Below, piece by piece: positions 37,936 through 46,640 of a DNA stretch of 64,000 nucleotides. The notes under the pieces are model-generated. The model had not been told where the DNA came from. It was given only the letters and a program-made list of their open reading frames with translations, and did no database searches. The stretch lies in contig JAIBEL010000065.1 of NCBI GenBank assembly GCA_019459285.1, forward strand, positions 1 through 64,000. The letters are read 5' to 3'. The position numbers were made by a program, and so were the translations under genes. This DNA is from Rhizobium sp. (GTDB lineage: Bacteria; Pseudomonadota; Gammaproteobacteria; Burkholderiales; Thiobacillaceae). How positions within the stretch are numbered: position 1 is the first letter of the stretch; the number at the start of each line of letters is the position of its first letter.

Positions 37936-38631
37936 TCAGGCTTGGCGCCGGCTCACGCGAAAGCCGACCAGACCCAGACCGGCCAGCATCGTCATCCAGG
38001 TGGCTGCATCCGGTACCGGTTGGGCCACGGGATGGATCGTCAGGGATTGCAGCTTGGCAAAGTCGTTGTTCTGGCCGATCCGGGCGGCCACCGCGATCCA
38101 GTCGTAGCTTCCGGTGAAATTGGCGAGGCTGACGGTTTTGACGGTGTTCGCATTGCTGGTGTTGTCATACAAGGTCGCCGTGCCAATCAGGCTGGCCTTC
38201 AGCCCGGCCGGACTGAAAGCGCCGGCGCCGGCCCAGATGCTGAGGTCGGAATCGCCGCCGAACTGGAGCATGGACAGGGATTGCAGGTTGACCGCGCTGG
38301 AAAACGTGAACAGGATCAGATCGTCGGCGCCCTTGTTGCCCAGCGCATCGGCAAAATTCTTGGCCGTGCAATTGGCCTTCTCCTGGCTGTTGCATACGCC
38401 CAGGCCGAAACCCGGCGTGAGGGTCAGGGCAGCCTGCCCGAACTGGTTGGCGCGTGCTGTGTTCGACCAGGCGCTGGCCGAGATCGTCAGGCCATCCACC
38501 GTGGTGGTGTAGGTGTTGCCATAGCTCTGGGCGAGCCCGGCGCCCGAGGTGAAGGAAACGTCCACGGCGTGCGCCTGGGCGGAAACCAGGGCAATACCCA
38601 GGATGGCGGCAAATCGATTGAATGAGGTCAT
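37936..38631 (-). CDS. Exported PEP-CTERM-like protein
   Basis: A 231-residue secreted protein. A signal peptide ends at AQAHA (near residue 22). The middle is Gly/Ser/Thr/Asn-rich and beta-like. The C-terminus is VPDAATWMTMLAGLGLVGFRVSRRQA in short form: a PxA-type motif, a hydrophobic helix and an arginine cluster. This matches PEP-CTERM sorting signals (consensus VPEPATW), but with PDA in place of PEP. Such proteins are cleaved by exosortase and tied to exopolysaccharide. No exosortase gene is in the window. The start has GGAGCAG upstream. Confidence 0.8.
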   Translation of the reverse strand: MTSFNRFAAILGIALVSAQAHAVDVSFTSGAGLAQSYGNTYTTTVDGLTISASAWSNTARANQFGQAALTLTPGFGLGVCNSQEKANCTAKNFADALGNKGADDLILFTFSSAVNLQSLSMLQFGGDSDLSIWAGAGAFSPAGLKASLIGTATLYDNTSNANTVKTVSLANFTGSYDWIAVAARIGQNNDFAKLQSLTIHPVAQPVPDAATWMTMLAGLGLVGFRVSRRQA

Positions 38632-38815
38632 GTCTGCTCCTGTCATTCGGCGCGGCCAGGGGAGAGGCCCTGCAGCCGGCTTTGCCTGAATGCAGCAACA
38701 TGCATGCCTTGTGAGGCGGCTATCCGTAAGCTATTGATTGGTATTTGATTTTTTAGGATGGGCGAGTCGGTCGCGGCGTGGGGCCGGGCCCTGCGCACGT
38801 CGGCAATGACGGGAT

Positions 38816-39736
38816 TCAGTCAGTCCCGACGAGCTGATCGGAGCGCGTGAAGGTCCAGGTGCGGGTGATCGACAGGATGTCGACCTTTTTCCGCATCTCG
38901 TCGGGAAAGGGCGCGTAGGGGGCGGCGAGCTCGACGATCTTGATGGCGGCGGTGTCGAGGATCTTGGAACCGGACGAGCGATCGATGTCGACTTTCTCGA
39001 TGCGGCCGTTGGCGTAGATCGATACGGTCAGCCTCAGGCTGCCGTAAATGCCCTGGCGGCGCGCAGCCTCGGGATAGTTGACGTTGCCGATGCGCTCGAC
39101 CTTGGTGACCCAGTCCTCGACGTAGCGTGCGAAGTCGTATTCGCGTGTGTTGGCCCCGACGAAGGCGCGCTTGGGACGTTTCTGGTATTCGTCCCATTGC
39201 TGCGAGATACGCGCCTGCAGTTGCGCCATTTCGCGTGCCTGTTCGTTGAGTTGGCTGGCGTCGACGGTGGGCTGGACGGGAGCGGGGGTTTCGACGGGCG
39301 GTGGAGTGTGCAGTTGAGCGTCGGGTTTAAGTTGGCTCAACAGGGTTTTGGCCTGCTGTTCGAGGGAGGCCACCTTCGCCTGCAAGGCGGCTTCGTCGGT
39401 CCCGGTCTGGGTTCTGGCACTGGCAGGAAGCGGGCTTTTCAGCCGGCGGTCTTCATCGGTGTTGCCCCCCCCCGCCAGATTCACCTGCGCCAGTGCGTCG
39501 GGATTGAGCGGGGAGTCCACGCTTTTGGCGTTGACCAGCACCACCTCCATCGGCAGATTGGGATCCTCGAACAAGTGCGGATTGACATGCACGAACTGGG
39601 TCGAGAGCACCATGCCATGCACCGCCGCCGACGCCAGCAGGGCCAGCGCCATGCGCGTGCCCTGCTTGGAGGGCGCGGCGAGAGCGGGAGACGGGGCAGG
39701 AGCAGAAGACACCATGGACTCGAAATAGTCGGACAA
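38816..39736 (-). CDS. TonB-family energy-transducing protein
   Basis: A 306-residue protein with one N-terminal membrane helix (about residues 28-48), a long periplasmic linker with coiled-coil and proline-rich segments (VETPAPVQPT), and a C-terminal TonB domain (VNYPEAARRQGIYGSLRLTVSI). It has the TonB domain but no ExbB/ExbD beside it and no receptor. It follows the RNB ribonuclease gene by eight bases, a conserved betaproteobacterial pairing. It may serve cell-envelope functions instead of iron uptake. Confidence 0.87.
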   Translation of the reverse strand: MSDYFESMVSSAPAPSPALAAPSKQGTRMALALLASAAVHGMVLSTQFVHVNPHLFEDPNLPMEVVLVNAKSVDSPLNPDALAQVNLAGGGNTDEDRRLKSPLPASARTQTGTDEAALQAKVASLEQQAKTLLSQLKPDAQLHTPPPVETPAPVQPTVDASQLNEQAREMAQLQARISQQWDEYQKRPKRAFVGANTREYDFARYVEDWVTKVERIGNVNYPEAARRQGIYGSLRLTVSIYANGRIEKVDIDRSSGSKILDTAAIKIVELAAPYAPFPDEMRKKVDILSITRTWTFTRSDQLVGTD

Positions 39737-39744
39737 GCTGGATT

Positions 39745-41613
39745 CTACGGAACGACGGTGGCGCTGTCAGGCGGCGGTGCCATCGTCTCCAGGTACTCGG
39801 CATGAAAGCTGATGTCCAGCAGATCGATGTTGGAAATGGCCAGCCGAACTTTCGATCCCGGTGCGATGCCCATCACCGAGGGTGCGCGCGTCACCATCGG
39901 CAGGGTGTCGAATCGAACCAGGTCTTCGCGGATGACGCTGGCGACGACGCCGTTCACGTTTTCCTGGATCAGCCAGCGCAGCATCCAGTAGCGTTCGAGC
40001 CGCCGCTGGAATTCATTGTAGGCGTCGTATGCCAGCTCGAAGTCGCGCACCGTCGAGAACAGTTGCTCGCTCCTCGGGGGATACACCGGATCGGCCCCTT
40101 GCACGATGCTGATCAGCTGTCGCTGGTTGACCAAGTCGACGTAGCGCCGCAGCGGCGAGGACGACCACGCGTACTGGTCGACACCCAGGCCGACGTGCGG
40201 GTCGGGCGAGGTGGTCATGCGGGTCTTGCCACCTGCCTGAGCGCGGTAGATGCCGGGCACGCGCTTTTCCGCCAGCCAGCCGCCCCAGTGCGCATTGGCG
40301 AAGATCATCAACTCGGAGACCACCTTGTCGATCGGGCTGCCGCGCTTGCGCGGGACGATGCTGATGCGCTCGCCGTCGAGCTTGAAGTTGTAATCGACGC
40401 GATCCACGTTGTCGGCCTTGCCGCGCCCCGCCTCGAGTACGGCAGCAAAATCGCGCAGCCATTCGAGTTCGCGGCGGTAAGGATAGTCGGGCACGTCGGG
40501 ATTGCGCAGGGTGTCGTCGTTGAACTGCACTTCCAGCGTTTCGTGGCGCAGGTTATCGGCGATGTGCACCATTTCCAGCCGGGTCTCGGTGCCGAGCACG
40601 CGCAGATCGGCGGCCACGTCGACATACAACGACAGCGCCGGGCAATCGTGGGTCTCGCCCAGCGTGTAGTGATGGATCAGCGCCTCGGGCAGCATGGTGA
40701 TCTTGTTGCCGGGGTAGTACACGGTGGAGAGTCGCTCGCGCGCGACCTTGTCGAATTCCGAGCCGGGCGCGATGCCGAGCGCCGGTGCCGCAATGTGGAT
40801 GCCGACGCGGGCGCTGCCGTCGCCGCGCCATTCGACCGACAGCGCATCGTCGATCTCGGTGGTCGCCTCGTCGTCCATCGAGAAGGCGCGCACGTTGCTC
40901 TTGGGCAATTCCGGCGGGTCGAGCGGTTCGGTGACGGGCGCGAAACCGGTGCCGCGGGGGAAGTATTCCAGTAGGAAAGTCGCGAGATGGAAGTCGAGCG
41001 TCGACGGGATCGCGCCGCAGCGCTCGATGAGTCTCAATTGGGACAGTCCGGTGGCCGTTGCCGCGTCTTCCAGCGCCTTGTATTCCAGCGTGTTCTTGTC
41101 CGGCGCGATGAGAATGCGCGGGATCAGCGAGGCGTATTCGGGCGGCAGGCGGAAGGCCGCGAGCTCGGCAGCCAGGTGAGCCTGTCGTTCCGCCGCGAGG
41201 CGTTTCTTCTCCATGCCGGCCTTGGCCGCTGCCAGCGTTTCGGCCGGCGCCGGGCGGTAGCGGCCCTTGCCCTTCTTGTGAAAATAGATCGGCGACGTGT
41301 GCAGCTTCAGCAGCAGCGCCACCGACTCCGCCGGCCGCGGCGCGTGGCCGTAGTATTCCTGCGCCAGTTGCTCGAAACCGAATTCCTCGGTGCCTGCCGC
41401 TTCCCACAGGAAATCGGCGTCGAGTTCGGCCGTCAGCGTCTCGGCTTCGGCCATCACCTCGGCCGGCGCCGGCGCGGCGAAGCGCAGCAGGATGTTCGCC
41501 GTCTTGATCTTGCTGCGCTTGCCCGAGGCCGCCTCCACCTGCGCCGTGGCGTCGGTTTCGGACAGGATGGAGCCGGCCTTGAAATGGCCGTCCTCTTCAA
41601 AGATGAGATGCAT
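39745..41613 (-). CDS. RNase II/R-family exoribonuclease (RNB domain)
   Basis: A 622-residue 3'-5' exoribonuclease. The RNB catalytic domain starts near residue 240; its magnesium-binding aspartates are in SMDDEATTEIDDALSVE. The cold-shock/S1 regions are reduced compared with E. coli RNase R (about 810 residues), so it is a short RNase II-like form. A charged N-terminal region precedes the catalytic part. It sits between the YqiA-type esterase gene (6-base gap) and the TonB gene (8-base gap). Confidence 0.9.
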   Translation of the reverse strand: MHLIFEEDGHFKAGSILSETDATAQVEAASGKRSKIKTANILLRFAAPAPAEVMAEAETLTAELDADFLWEAAGTEEFGFEQLAQEYYGHAPRPAESVALLLKLHTSPIYFHKKGKGRYRPAPAETLAAAKAGMEKKRLAAERQAHLAAELAAFRLPPEYASLIPRILIAPDKNTLEYKALEDAATATGLSQLRLIERCGAIPSTLDFHLATFLLEYFPRGTGFAPVTEPLDPPELPKSNVRAFSMDDEATTEIDDALSVEWRGDGSARVGIHIAAPALGIAPGSEFDKVARERLSTVYYPGNKITMLPEALIHHYTLGETHDCPALSLYVDVAADLRVLGTETRLEMVHIADNLRHETLEVQFNDDTLRNPDVPDYPYRRELEWLRDFAAVLEAGRGKADNVDRVDYNFKLDGERISIVPRKRGSPIDKVVSELMIFANAHWGGWLAEKRVPGIYRAQAGGKTRMTTSPDPHVGLGVDQYAWSSSPLRRYVDLVNQRQLISIVQGADPVYPPRSEQLFSTVRDFELAYDAYNEFQRRLERYWMLRWLIQENVNGVVASVIREDLVRFDTLPMVTRAPSVMGIAPGSKVRLAISNIDLLDISFHAEYLETMAPPPDSATVVP

Positions 41614-41619
41614 GGAAAA

Positions 41620-42177
41620 TCAGAAATCCAGGATGGTTTGGAAGTGGCGTTCGAACCCGGCAAAGCCGTGGTCGCCGCCGTCTTCGATGATCTGCGTGGC
41701 GCCTGTGTAGTAGGCGACGGCGTCGCGGTAGTCGAGCACCTCGTCGCCGGTCTGCGCCAGCAGCAGATAGCGCTCGGGTTGCGAGATGGCGGGAACGTCG
41801 AGTGCCGCGAGTTCGGCCAGATGCGCCTCGGTAAGTTCCCATTTTTCGCCGCTGTGCCAGTTGGTCTGCGGGCCGAGTGCGGCGCGCAGCAGCGTGTGCG
41901 CGTGCACGGCGGGGTTCACCAGCACCGCTTTCCAGCCGTGCCTCTCGGCCAGGTGGGTGGCATAGAAGCCGCCCAGCGAACTGCCCACCAAGGTGACGGA
42001 TTCAGGGTGGCGTTGCGCCAGTTCGACCTCGACCTGGGCAATGGCCGCGCGCGGGCTGTTGGCGAGCGCCGGGCAATAGTAATCGGCCTGCCGGCCGAGG
42101 TGCGCCATGTGCTCGCCCAGCTGCCGGGCCTTGCCGGATGCGGGAGAGGAGTTGAAGCCGTGGAGATAGACGATCAT
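41620..42177 (-). CDS. YqiA/YcfP-type alpha/beta-hydrolase (UPF0227)
   Basis: A 185-residue small esterase. It begins MIVYLHGFNSSPAS; the nucleophile elbow GSSLGG is near residue 68, the acid Asp in TGDEVLDY and His in EDGGDHGF near the C-terminus. E. coli YqiA hydrolyses short acyl- and palmitoyl-CoA esters in vitro. Its in vivo substrate is unknown. First of the three-gene run with the RNB ribonuclease and TonB genes. Confidence 0.9.
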   Translation of the reverse strand: MIVYLHGFNSSPASGKARQLGEHMAHLGRQADYYCPALANSPRAAIAQVEVELAQRHPESVTLVGSSLGGFYATHLAERHGWKAVLVNPAVHAHTLLRAALGPQTNWHSGEKWELTEAHLAELAALDVPAISQPERYLLLAQTGDEVLDYRDAVAYYTGATQIIEDGGDHGFAGFERHFQTILDF

Positions 42178-42230
42178 CCCCAGATTTTACCGGGGCGGCT
42201 CCCATTCCAGAAATTAAGTGTGAATGGGTC

Positions 42231-42443
42231 CTAATCGTCGAAGCAGTAGAAGTCCGCCTTGGTCACGCCGCAGTCGGGGCAGCTCCAGTCGTCGGGGATG
42301 GCTTCGTAGCGGGTGCCCGGTGCCAGGCCGTGGTCGGGGTCGCCGAGCGCTTCGTCATAGACGTAGTCGCAGACGGCGCAAGTCCATTTGCGGAAGGCGG
42401 GGACGGATTCGGGGGCAGAGACAGCAGCGGAGAGATTCATCAT
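42231..42443 (-). CDS. Rubredoxin
   Basis: A 70-residue iron protein for one-electron transfer. It has the two CxxC knuckles, CAVC (residues 22-25) and CPDC (55-58), around the [19 protein letters not shown] core. An N-terminal extension of about 18 residues precedes the fold. Its ATG overlaps the DUF302 stop, so it is the last member of the osmC-like / acyl-CoA-dehydrogenase-like / DUF302 unit, perhaps delivering electrons to the flavoprotein. Confidence 0.93.
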   Translation of the reverse strand: MMNLSAAVSAPESVPAFRKWTCAVCDYVYDEALGDPDHGLAPGTRYEAIPDDWSCPDCGVTKADFYCFDD

Positions 42444-42829
42444 GGTAATTTCCACGGATCGAGCGTGGCCAGCAGTTGATTGAAGATGGCGTCGAGTTCG
42501 CTGCCCAGCACATCGAGCTGCGGGTTGACGTAGGGTTTGAAGACATCGATGGCCGGGCGGTACGCGACCCACGTGCGGCCGTCGGCCTCGTACAGATGGA
42601 TGCGTAGCGGGATATCGATGCCCGCCGCCTTTTCCGCCGCCCAGACCTTGGCGGCATAGTCGGGGCGAAACACCTCGAGGATCTGGTCGGCCGGCACCTC
42701 GATCCCCTTTTTTGCGCAATTGGCCTGGCCATTGGCGTGGGCGACCAGACCCATCGGGTAGGCGGCGATGGCGGCGATCAGTTTCCCTGCGGCTTCGTCC
42801 ACAGAGAGCGATACGGCAAAACGGGTCAT
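42440..42829 (-). CDS. DUF302-domain protein
   Basis: A 129-residue cytoplasmic protein matching DUF302 ([41 protein letters not shown]). The family is widespread in sulfur bacteria and often lies near redox and sulfur-metabolism genes; the function is unknown. It overlaps the acyl-CoA-dehydrogenase-like gene upstream and rubredoxin downstream by four bases each, so the three are translated together. Confidence 0.85.
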   Translation of the reverse strand: MTRFAVSLSVDEAAGKLIAAIAAYPMGLVAHANGQANCAKKGIEVPADQILEVFRPDYAAKVWAAEKAAGIDIPLRIHLYEADGRTWVAYRPAIDVFKPYVNPQLDVLGSELDAIFNQLLATLDPWKLP

Positions 42830-43995
42830 GCGACCTCTCTTTCAGGCTGCGCCAGTGCGCAGGCGTGGCTGTCGAACTCATGCAGCTCCTTGCGCAGGTG
42901 CTTGATCGCGGGGGTGACAATGGCGATGAAGTAGGCCTCGCGCAATCTGCGCTGTGCCGCATTATTCGACAAATAGCCCTTGGCGCCCAGATGCAGCATC
43001 GCCGCGCTGGCGGCCTTCAGGCTCAACTCGCTGCCGGCGAGCCGCAATTGCAGCGTTTCCTTGACGTGCGGCGCGCTGCCGTCGCGGTCGATGCGTTCGG
43101 CCAGATCATAAGTCGCGGCGCGCGCGGCGTCGAGCTCGGCTTGCAAGGCGTCGGCCTGTACGTCGAGGAAGCGGTTGATGTGGCCGAACTGCCTGTCGGC
43201 CCGCTGCATCATGACGACGCAGGCGTCGACGAGGCCGAGGCCCATGCCCATCTGCAGCAGGATGAAGGCCGATTTGGTGCGGTCGCGGAAAGCGTCGAAT
43301 TCGTGCGGGTGGCAGACCACCTGCGCGTCGGGCAGGAATACGTCGCGGAACTGGCAGGCGAAGGTGTTGGTGCCTTCCATGCCGATGAAGTGCGCGTTCT
43401 GCGCCAGCGTGAGGCCGGGCGTGCTGCCGTGCAGCAGGCCGATCACCAGCCCCGGCGCGTCGGCCAGCGAGGCGCCCATGTGGAAATGATGCTCGGGCCC
43501 GATATTCGACACCCAGGGCAGCACGCCGTTGACGCGGTAGCCCCCCTCGACGCGCTGCGCCTTGAGACGGGTTTCCTCGATGCCCACGCAGGACTTCATG
43601 GTGTTCGACTGCGCGGTGCCGCCCAATACCTCGCCGCGTGCCATCTTCGGCAGCATGTCGGCGGCGAGTGCGGGGTTGGTGCCATTCAGCACGTACCACT
43701 GCAGCGCGTATTGCGCCCACAGCAGGAAGCCGGTGGACACGCATTGCTTGGACGCTTCCTCGACCACCTGGATGGCGTGTTTCAGGCCGCGTGCGCTGCC
43801 GCCGTGCGAGGCCGGCGTGAGGCTGCCCAGACCGCCGAGCGTGCCGAGCTTGCGCAGAAAGATGTCGGGATAAAGGCCCTTCAGGTCGATGTCGACCACC
43901 TTGGGCGCGAGCTCTTCGGCGATGAGTTCGGACAAGCCCGGCAGGATTTCGCAGGCTTCATCCGGAAGAGGGGGGGCGAGGGCGACGGCGGGCAT
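42826..43995 (-). CDS. Acyl-CoA-dehydrogenase-family flavoprotein
   Basis: A 389-residue flavoprotein of the acyl-CoA dehydrogenase superfamily: helical N-terminal domain, beta domain ([24 protein letters not shown]) and C-terminal helical bundle. The substitution pattern does not show a clear catalytic glutamate. Relatives in this superfamily (SfnB, DszC types) act as flavin-dependent monooxygenases on sulfur compounds. AGGAG precedes the ATG. In an osmC-like / DUF302 / rubredoxin unit under a sigma-54-like promoter, an oxidative role on an organosulfur or nitrogen compound is possible but unproven. Confidence 0.8.
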   Translation of the reverse strand: MPAVALAPPLPDEACEILPGLSELIAEELAPKVVDIDLKGLYPDIFLRKLGTLGGLGSLTPASHGGSARGLKHAIQVVEEASKQCVSTGFLLWAQYALQWYVLNGTNPALAADMLPKMARGEVLGGTAQSNTMKSCVGIEETRLKAQRVEGGYRVNGVLPWVSNIGPEHHFHMGASLADAPGLVIGLLHGSTPGLTLAQNAHFIGMEGTNTFACQFRDVFLPDAQVVCHPHEFDAFRDRTKSAFILLQMGMGLGLVDACVVMMQRADRQFGHINRFLDVQADALQAELDAARAATYDLAERIDRDGSAPHVKETLQLRLAGSELSLKAASAAMLHLGAKGYLSNNAAQRRLREAYFIAIVTPAIKHLRKELHEFDSHACALAQPEREVA

Positions 43996-44025
43996 GGTGC
44001 GCTCCTGGTTCGATAAAGGGACGGC

Positions 44026-44568
44026 TCAGGCCAGCTCGACGCTGACGTTCACCGGATTGCGCAGCGTGTTGGCCACCGGCGACCAGGCGTTGGAATGCGC
44101 GACCAGGTCCTTTAGCTCGGCTTCGCTGGCGTCGCCTTCCAGGTGCACCTTGACGCGTACGTCGGTGAAACCGAGTTTCTTCAGCGGATCGAGGTCGCCC
44201 ACGCCCCATACCGCGGTCACGTTGATGTCGCCTTCGAGTTCGAGTTCGAGGCGGGTCAGCGAAATGCCGCGTGCCACGGCGTTGGCGTGCAGGCCGACCG
44301 ACAGACAGGAACCCAGCGTGGCCAGCACGGCTTCGGACGGATTCGGCGCAGTGTCGTCGCCCAGCAGGTGCGGTGGCTCGTCGATCACGTGCGCCGGCAG
44401 GTTGCGCACGTAGGTGAGATTGCGGAACTTGCTTTCGCACACGGTCTTCGCTTTCAGCGTGACGACCGATTGCGGGTTGGCCTTGCCTTTGGCGGACAGC
44501 GCGGCGAGGCCTTCGCCGGAAATGGGTTCGAGGATGGCCTGGGTTTTCAGGGCAACGACTTCAGACAT
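44026..44568 (-). CDS. OsmC-family peroxiredoxin-like protein
   Basis: A 180-residue OsmC/Ohr-fold protein. The core has NPSEAVLATLGSCLSVGLHANA with the conserved cysteine, and another cysteine lies in AKTVCESKFR near residue 44. OsmC/Ohr proteins reduce organic hydroperoxides; YhfA-like members have unclear roles. AGGAG precedes the ATG. First gene of a unit with the acyl-CoA-dehydrogenase-like gene 30 bases downstream, and preceded by a strong sigma-54 promoter match. Confidence 0.87.
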   Translation of the reverse strand: MSEVVALKTQAILEPISGEGLAALSAKGKANPQSVVTLKAKTVCESKFRNLTYVRNLPAHVIDEPPHLLGDDTAPNPSEAVLATLGSCLSVGLHANAVARGISLTRLELELEGDINVTAVWGVGDLDPLKKLGFTDVRVKVHLEGDASEAELKDLVAHSNAWSPVANTLRNPVNVSVELA

Positions 44569-44616
44569 GGCATGACTCCTTGGTTGAGAGGATCGAGGAA
44601 CCGACATGCCCTGTAT

Positions 44617-44632
44617 TGCGATTCCTGTGCCA
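44617..44632 (-). promoter_or_regulatory. Sigma-54 (-24/-12) promoter of the osmC-like unit
   Basis: The minus strand reads TGGCACAGGAATCGCA: perfect TGGCAC, GG-N10-GC spacing and TCGCA for TTGCA, one mismatch from consensus. It is 49 bases before the osmC-like ATG, and a sigma-54 activator gene lies immediately upstream. Confidence 0.7.
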
Positions 44633-44689
44633 GCTCCGAAAAACGCGGTAAACCGTTGTTTGTTATTCAGATATTCCTTTCCGTCCGGT

Positions 44690-44732
44690 TGCCGCCAATT
44701 GTCTGCGCTAACAAATTGTCAACCATTGTCAG
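44690..44732. promoter_or_regulatory. Triple ATTGTC repeats, possible activator-binding sites
   Basis: ATTGTC occurs three times, in CAATTGTCTG, AAATTGTCAAC and CATTGTCAG, 60-100 bases upstream of the osmC-like sigma-54 promoter, where enhancer sites are expected. A TTGTCAAC copy also lies at about 46329 upstream of cynA. Confidence 0.4.
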
Positions 44733-46312
44733 CTTGCCTCGGCTGCTTCGAGCCGCTGCAGGCGGTAGTTCAACTGGCGCAGGGTCAGCCCCAGCATCTG
44801 GGCTGCGCGCGACTTGTTGCCATGGGCGTGTGCCAGCGCCTGCGCGATCTGCTGACGATCGTGCGACTGCGCAGGGAGATAGGGGCGCACGGTGGCAGCT
44901 GCAGGCGGATTCGCCGGTACGCTGCCGAGCGATCTGCCGTTCTCCGGCGTGGCTTCGCTGTGGATCACGCGCTCGACCTCCTGTGCGGGAATCGTCGCGC
45001 TTTCGGCCAGCAGCACCAGGCGTTCCAGCACGTTGCGCAATTGCCGGATATTGCCCGGCCAGTGGTAGCCCGCCAGCTTCTCCATCGCCTCCGGCGTCAG
45101 GCCGACGTTGCGCTGATAACTCTGACTGATGAGGTTGAGCTGGTGGCGTACCAGCGGGCGGATGTCCTCGGGACGTTCGCGCAGTGCGGGCAGGCGGATC
45201 GGAATGATGTTGAGGCGGTAATACAGGTCGAGACGGAAGCGCCCCGCGCTCACCTGCTGCTGCAGGTCGAGGTTGGTAGCGGCGACGATGCGCACGTCGA
45301 TCGGCGTTTCGCGGCGGCCGCCGACGCGCTGCAGCGATTTTCCTGCAACACGCGCAGCAGTTTCACCTGCATCGCCAGCGGCAACTCGCCGATCTCGTCG
45401 AGGAAGAGCGTGCCACCGTTCGCCTGCTCGAAGTAACCGGCGCGCGCCGTGACCGCACCGGTGAATGCGCCTTTCTCGTAGCCGAACAATTCCGACTCGA
45501 ACAGGTTTTCCGGAATCGCGCCGCAGTTCACCTTGACGAAAGGCTGGTCGCGCCGCGGGCTCGACAGATGCAGCGCGCGCGCGAACAGCTCCTTGCCGGT
45601 TCCCGATTCGCCCAGCAGTAGCACCGTCACATCGGTGGACGATACCTGTTCGATCTGGTGCAGCGCATGACGCAGGGCGGGCGATTCGCCGACGATGCCG
45701 AGCGTGGCCGGCTGCGGCGTGCCGCGTTCGAGCGCCCATTTGAGCTCGCGGTTCTCGTGCTCCAGGCGTGCGGTCTGCTCCGCCACGCGATCGTTCAGTT
45801 TGAGGATCTGCGTGATCAGCGTGGCGATGATTTCGAGGATGCGCAGATCGTCGGTCAGCGCCCGCGCGCGTCCGCGGATGCGGTGCACGCCCAGCAGACC
45901 CAGGACCTCGCCATCGCTGCGCAGCGGCAGCGCAATGAAGCTGACCGTTTCGTTCGGCAGGTGCGAACGGTCCACCGCGCGCGAGGTAATGCGGATCGTT
46001 GTCGATGTCCTGCACGATCACCGGCTCGCCGCTTTGCAGGGCGCGCCCGGTGACGCCGACCCCGGGGTGATAGACGCCGCGTTTGATTTCCGTGGCCGTC
46101 AGGCCGTAGGCATAACGGATCGCATAGTCGCCGCCGGGCTGCCGCAACACCACGCGCCCGCGGTTGAGCCCGAGAAACTCCGAGACCAGATGCAGCATTT
46201 CGCGGATCACCGGTCCGGGCTCCAGGCTTTTTCCCACCAGGCGTGCCGATTCGCGAATGACCAGCATTTCCTCGTTCTGTAGATGTTCGGCTGGCAATGC
46301 AGGGGATGTCAT
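44729..46312 (-). pseudogene. Sigma-54-dependent activator (GAF-AAA+-Fis), frameshifted twice
   Basis: A NifA-like activator that in this sequence needs two frame changes. The intact design is a GAF sensor (residues 1-170), AAA+ domain and C-terminal Fis helix-turn-helix (NKSRAAQMLGLTLRQLNYRL). The middle of the protein, including Walker A GESGTGKE, the GAFTGA sigma-54 contact loop and LFLDEIGEL, lies in a second frame between about 45984 and 45340. The first shift is at a CG repeat (45976-45983) and the second at T4 (45338-45341), where [15 protein letters not shown] needs one more base. The net change restores frame. The frame without correction is open but encodes nonsense in the middle. 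Sequencing error or recent inactivation are both possible. Confidence 0.85.
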
Positions 46313-46435
46313 GGCGATTCCTCAAAACATTTTGTCAACACTGTGTAATCAAGAATCGGACCAGTATCGAAGGCGGTTCCGAATATTCCTGGAGAAGTCT
46401 TGGATAAACAGCTTCTTAGTGTCGATCGTGTGGGC

Positions 46436-46451
46436 TGGCACGCTTCCTGAT
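46436..46451 (+). promoter_or_regulatory. Candidate sigma-54 promoter of the cyn operon
   Basis: TGGCACG (46436-46442) is a perfect -24 element; GG-N10 spacing leads to GA where GC is expected at -12. Start codon is 190 bases downstream, so a long leader is implied. Confidence 0.45.
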
Positions 46452-46553
46452 AAGACTTCAGGTGTCAACACGACGCATCGCCCGGCCCGGTTCCTCCGGG
46501 CCCGCACAATCAGGTGTTAGAGCGGTCGGCGTGCTGCAAACCGGAATCGTGGC

Positions 46554-46595
46554 CATGCACCAGACCGGAGCGCAGTGCGGCGATGCTGGTGCATG
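46554..46595 (+). promoter_or_regulatory. Inverted repeat in the cynA leader
   Basis: CATGCACCAG (46554-46563) and CTGGTGCATG (46586-46595) are perfect complementary arms enclosing 22 bases, about 45 bases before cynA. It could be an RNA hairpin or a protein-binding site. Confidence 0.5.
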
Positions 46596-46640
46596 CGGAC
46601 GTGTTGTGAAGCCAAGTTTTTCAACCGATGGGAGCGCTTA

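Larger units (their letters stand above)
46313..46640 (+). other. Regulatory region upstream of cynA
   Basis: A 328-base spacer divergent between the activator gene and cynA. It holds a TTGTCAAC copy (about 46329), a sigma-54-like promoter and a hairpin, listed separately. No coding sequence is evident. Confidence 0.6.

Noticed and set aside
42201-42228. Inverted repeat CCCATTC/GAATGGG between rubredoxin and yqiA
   Set aside because: Seven-base stem with a 14-base loop and no T-run; too weak to call a terminator or operator.
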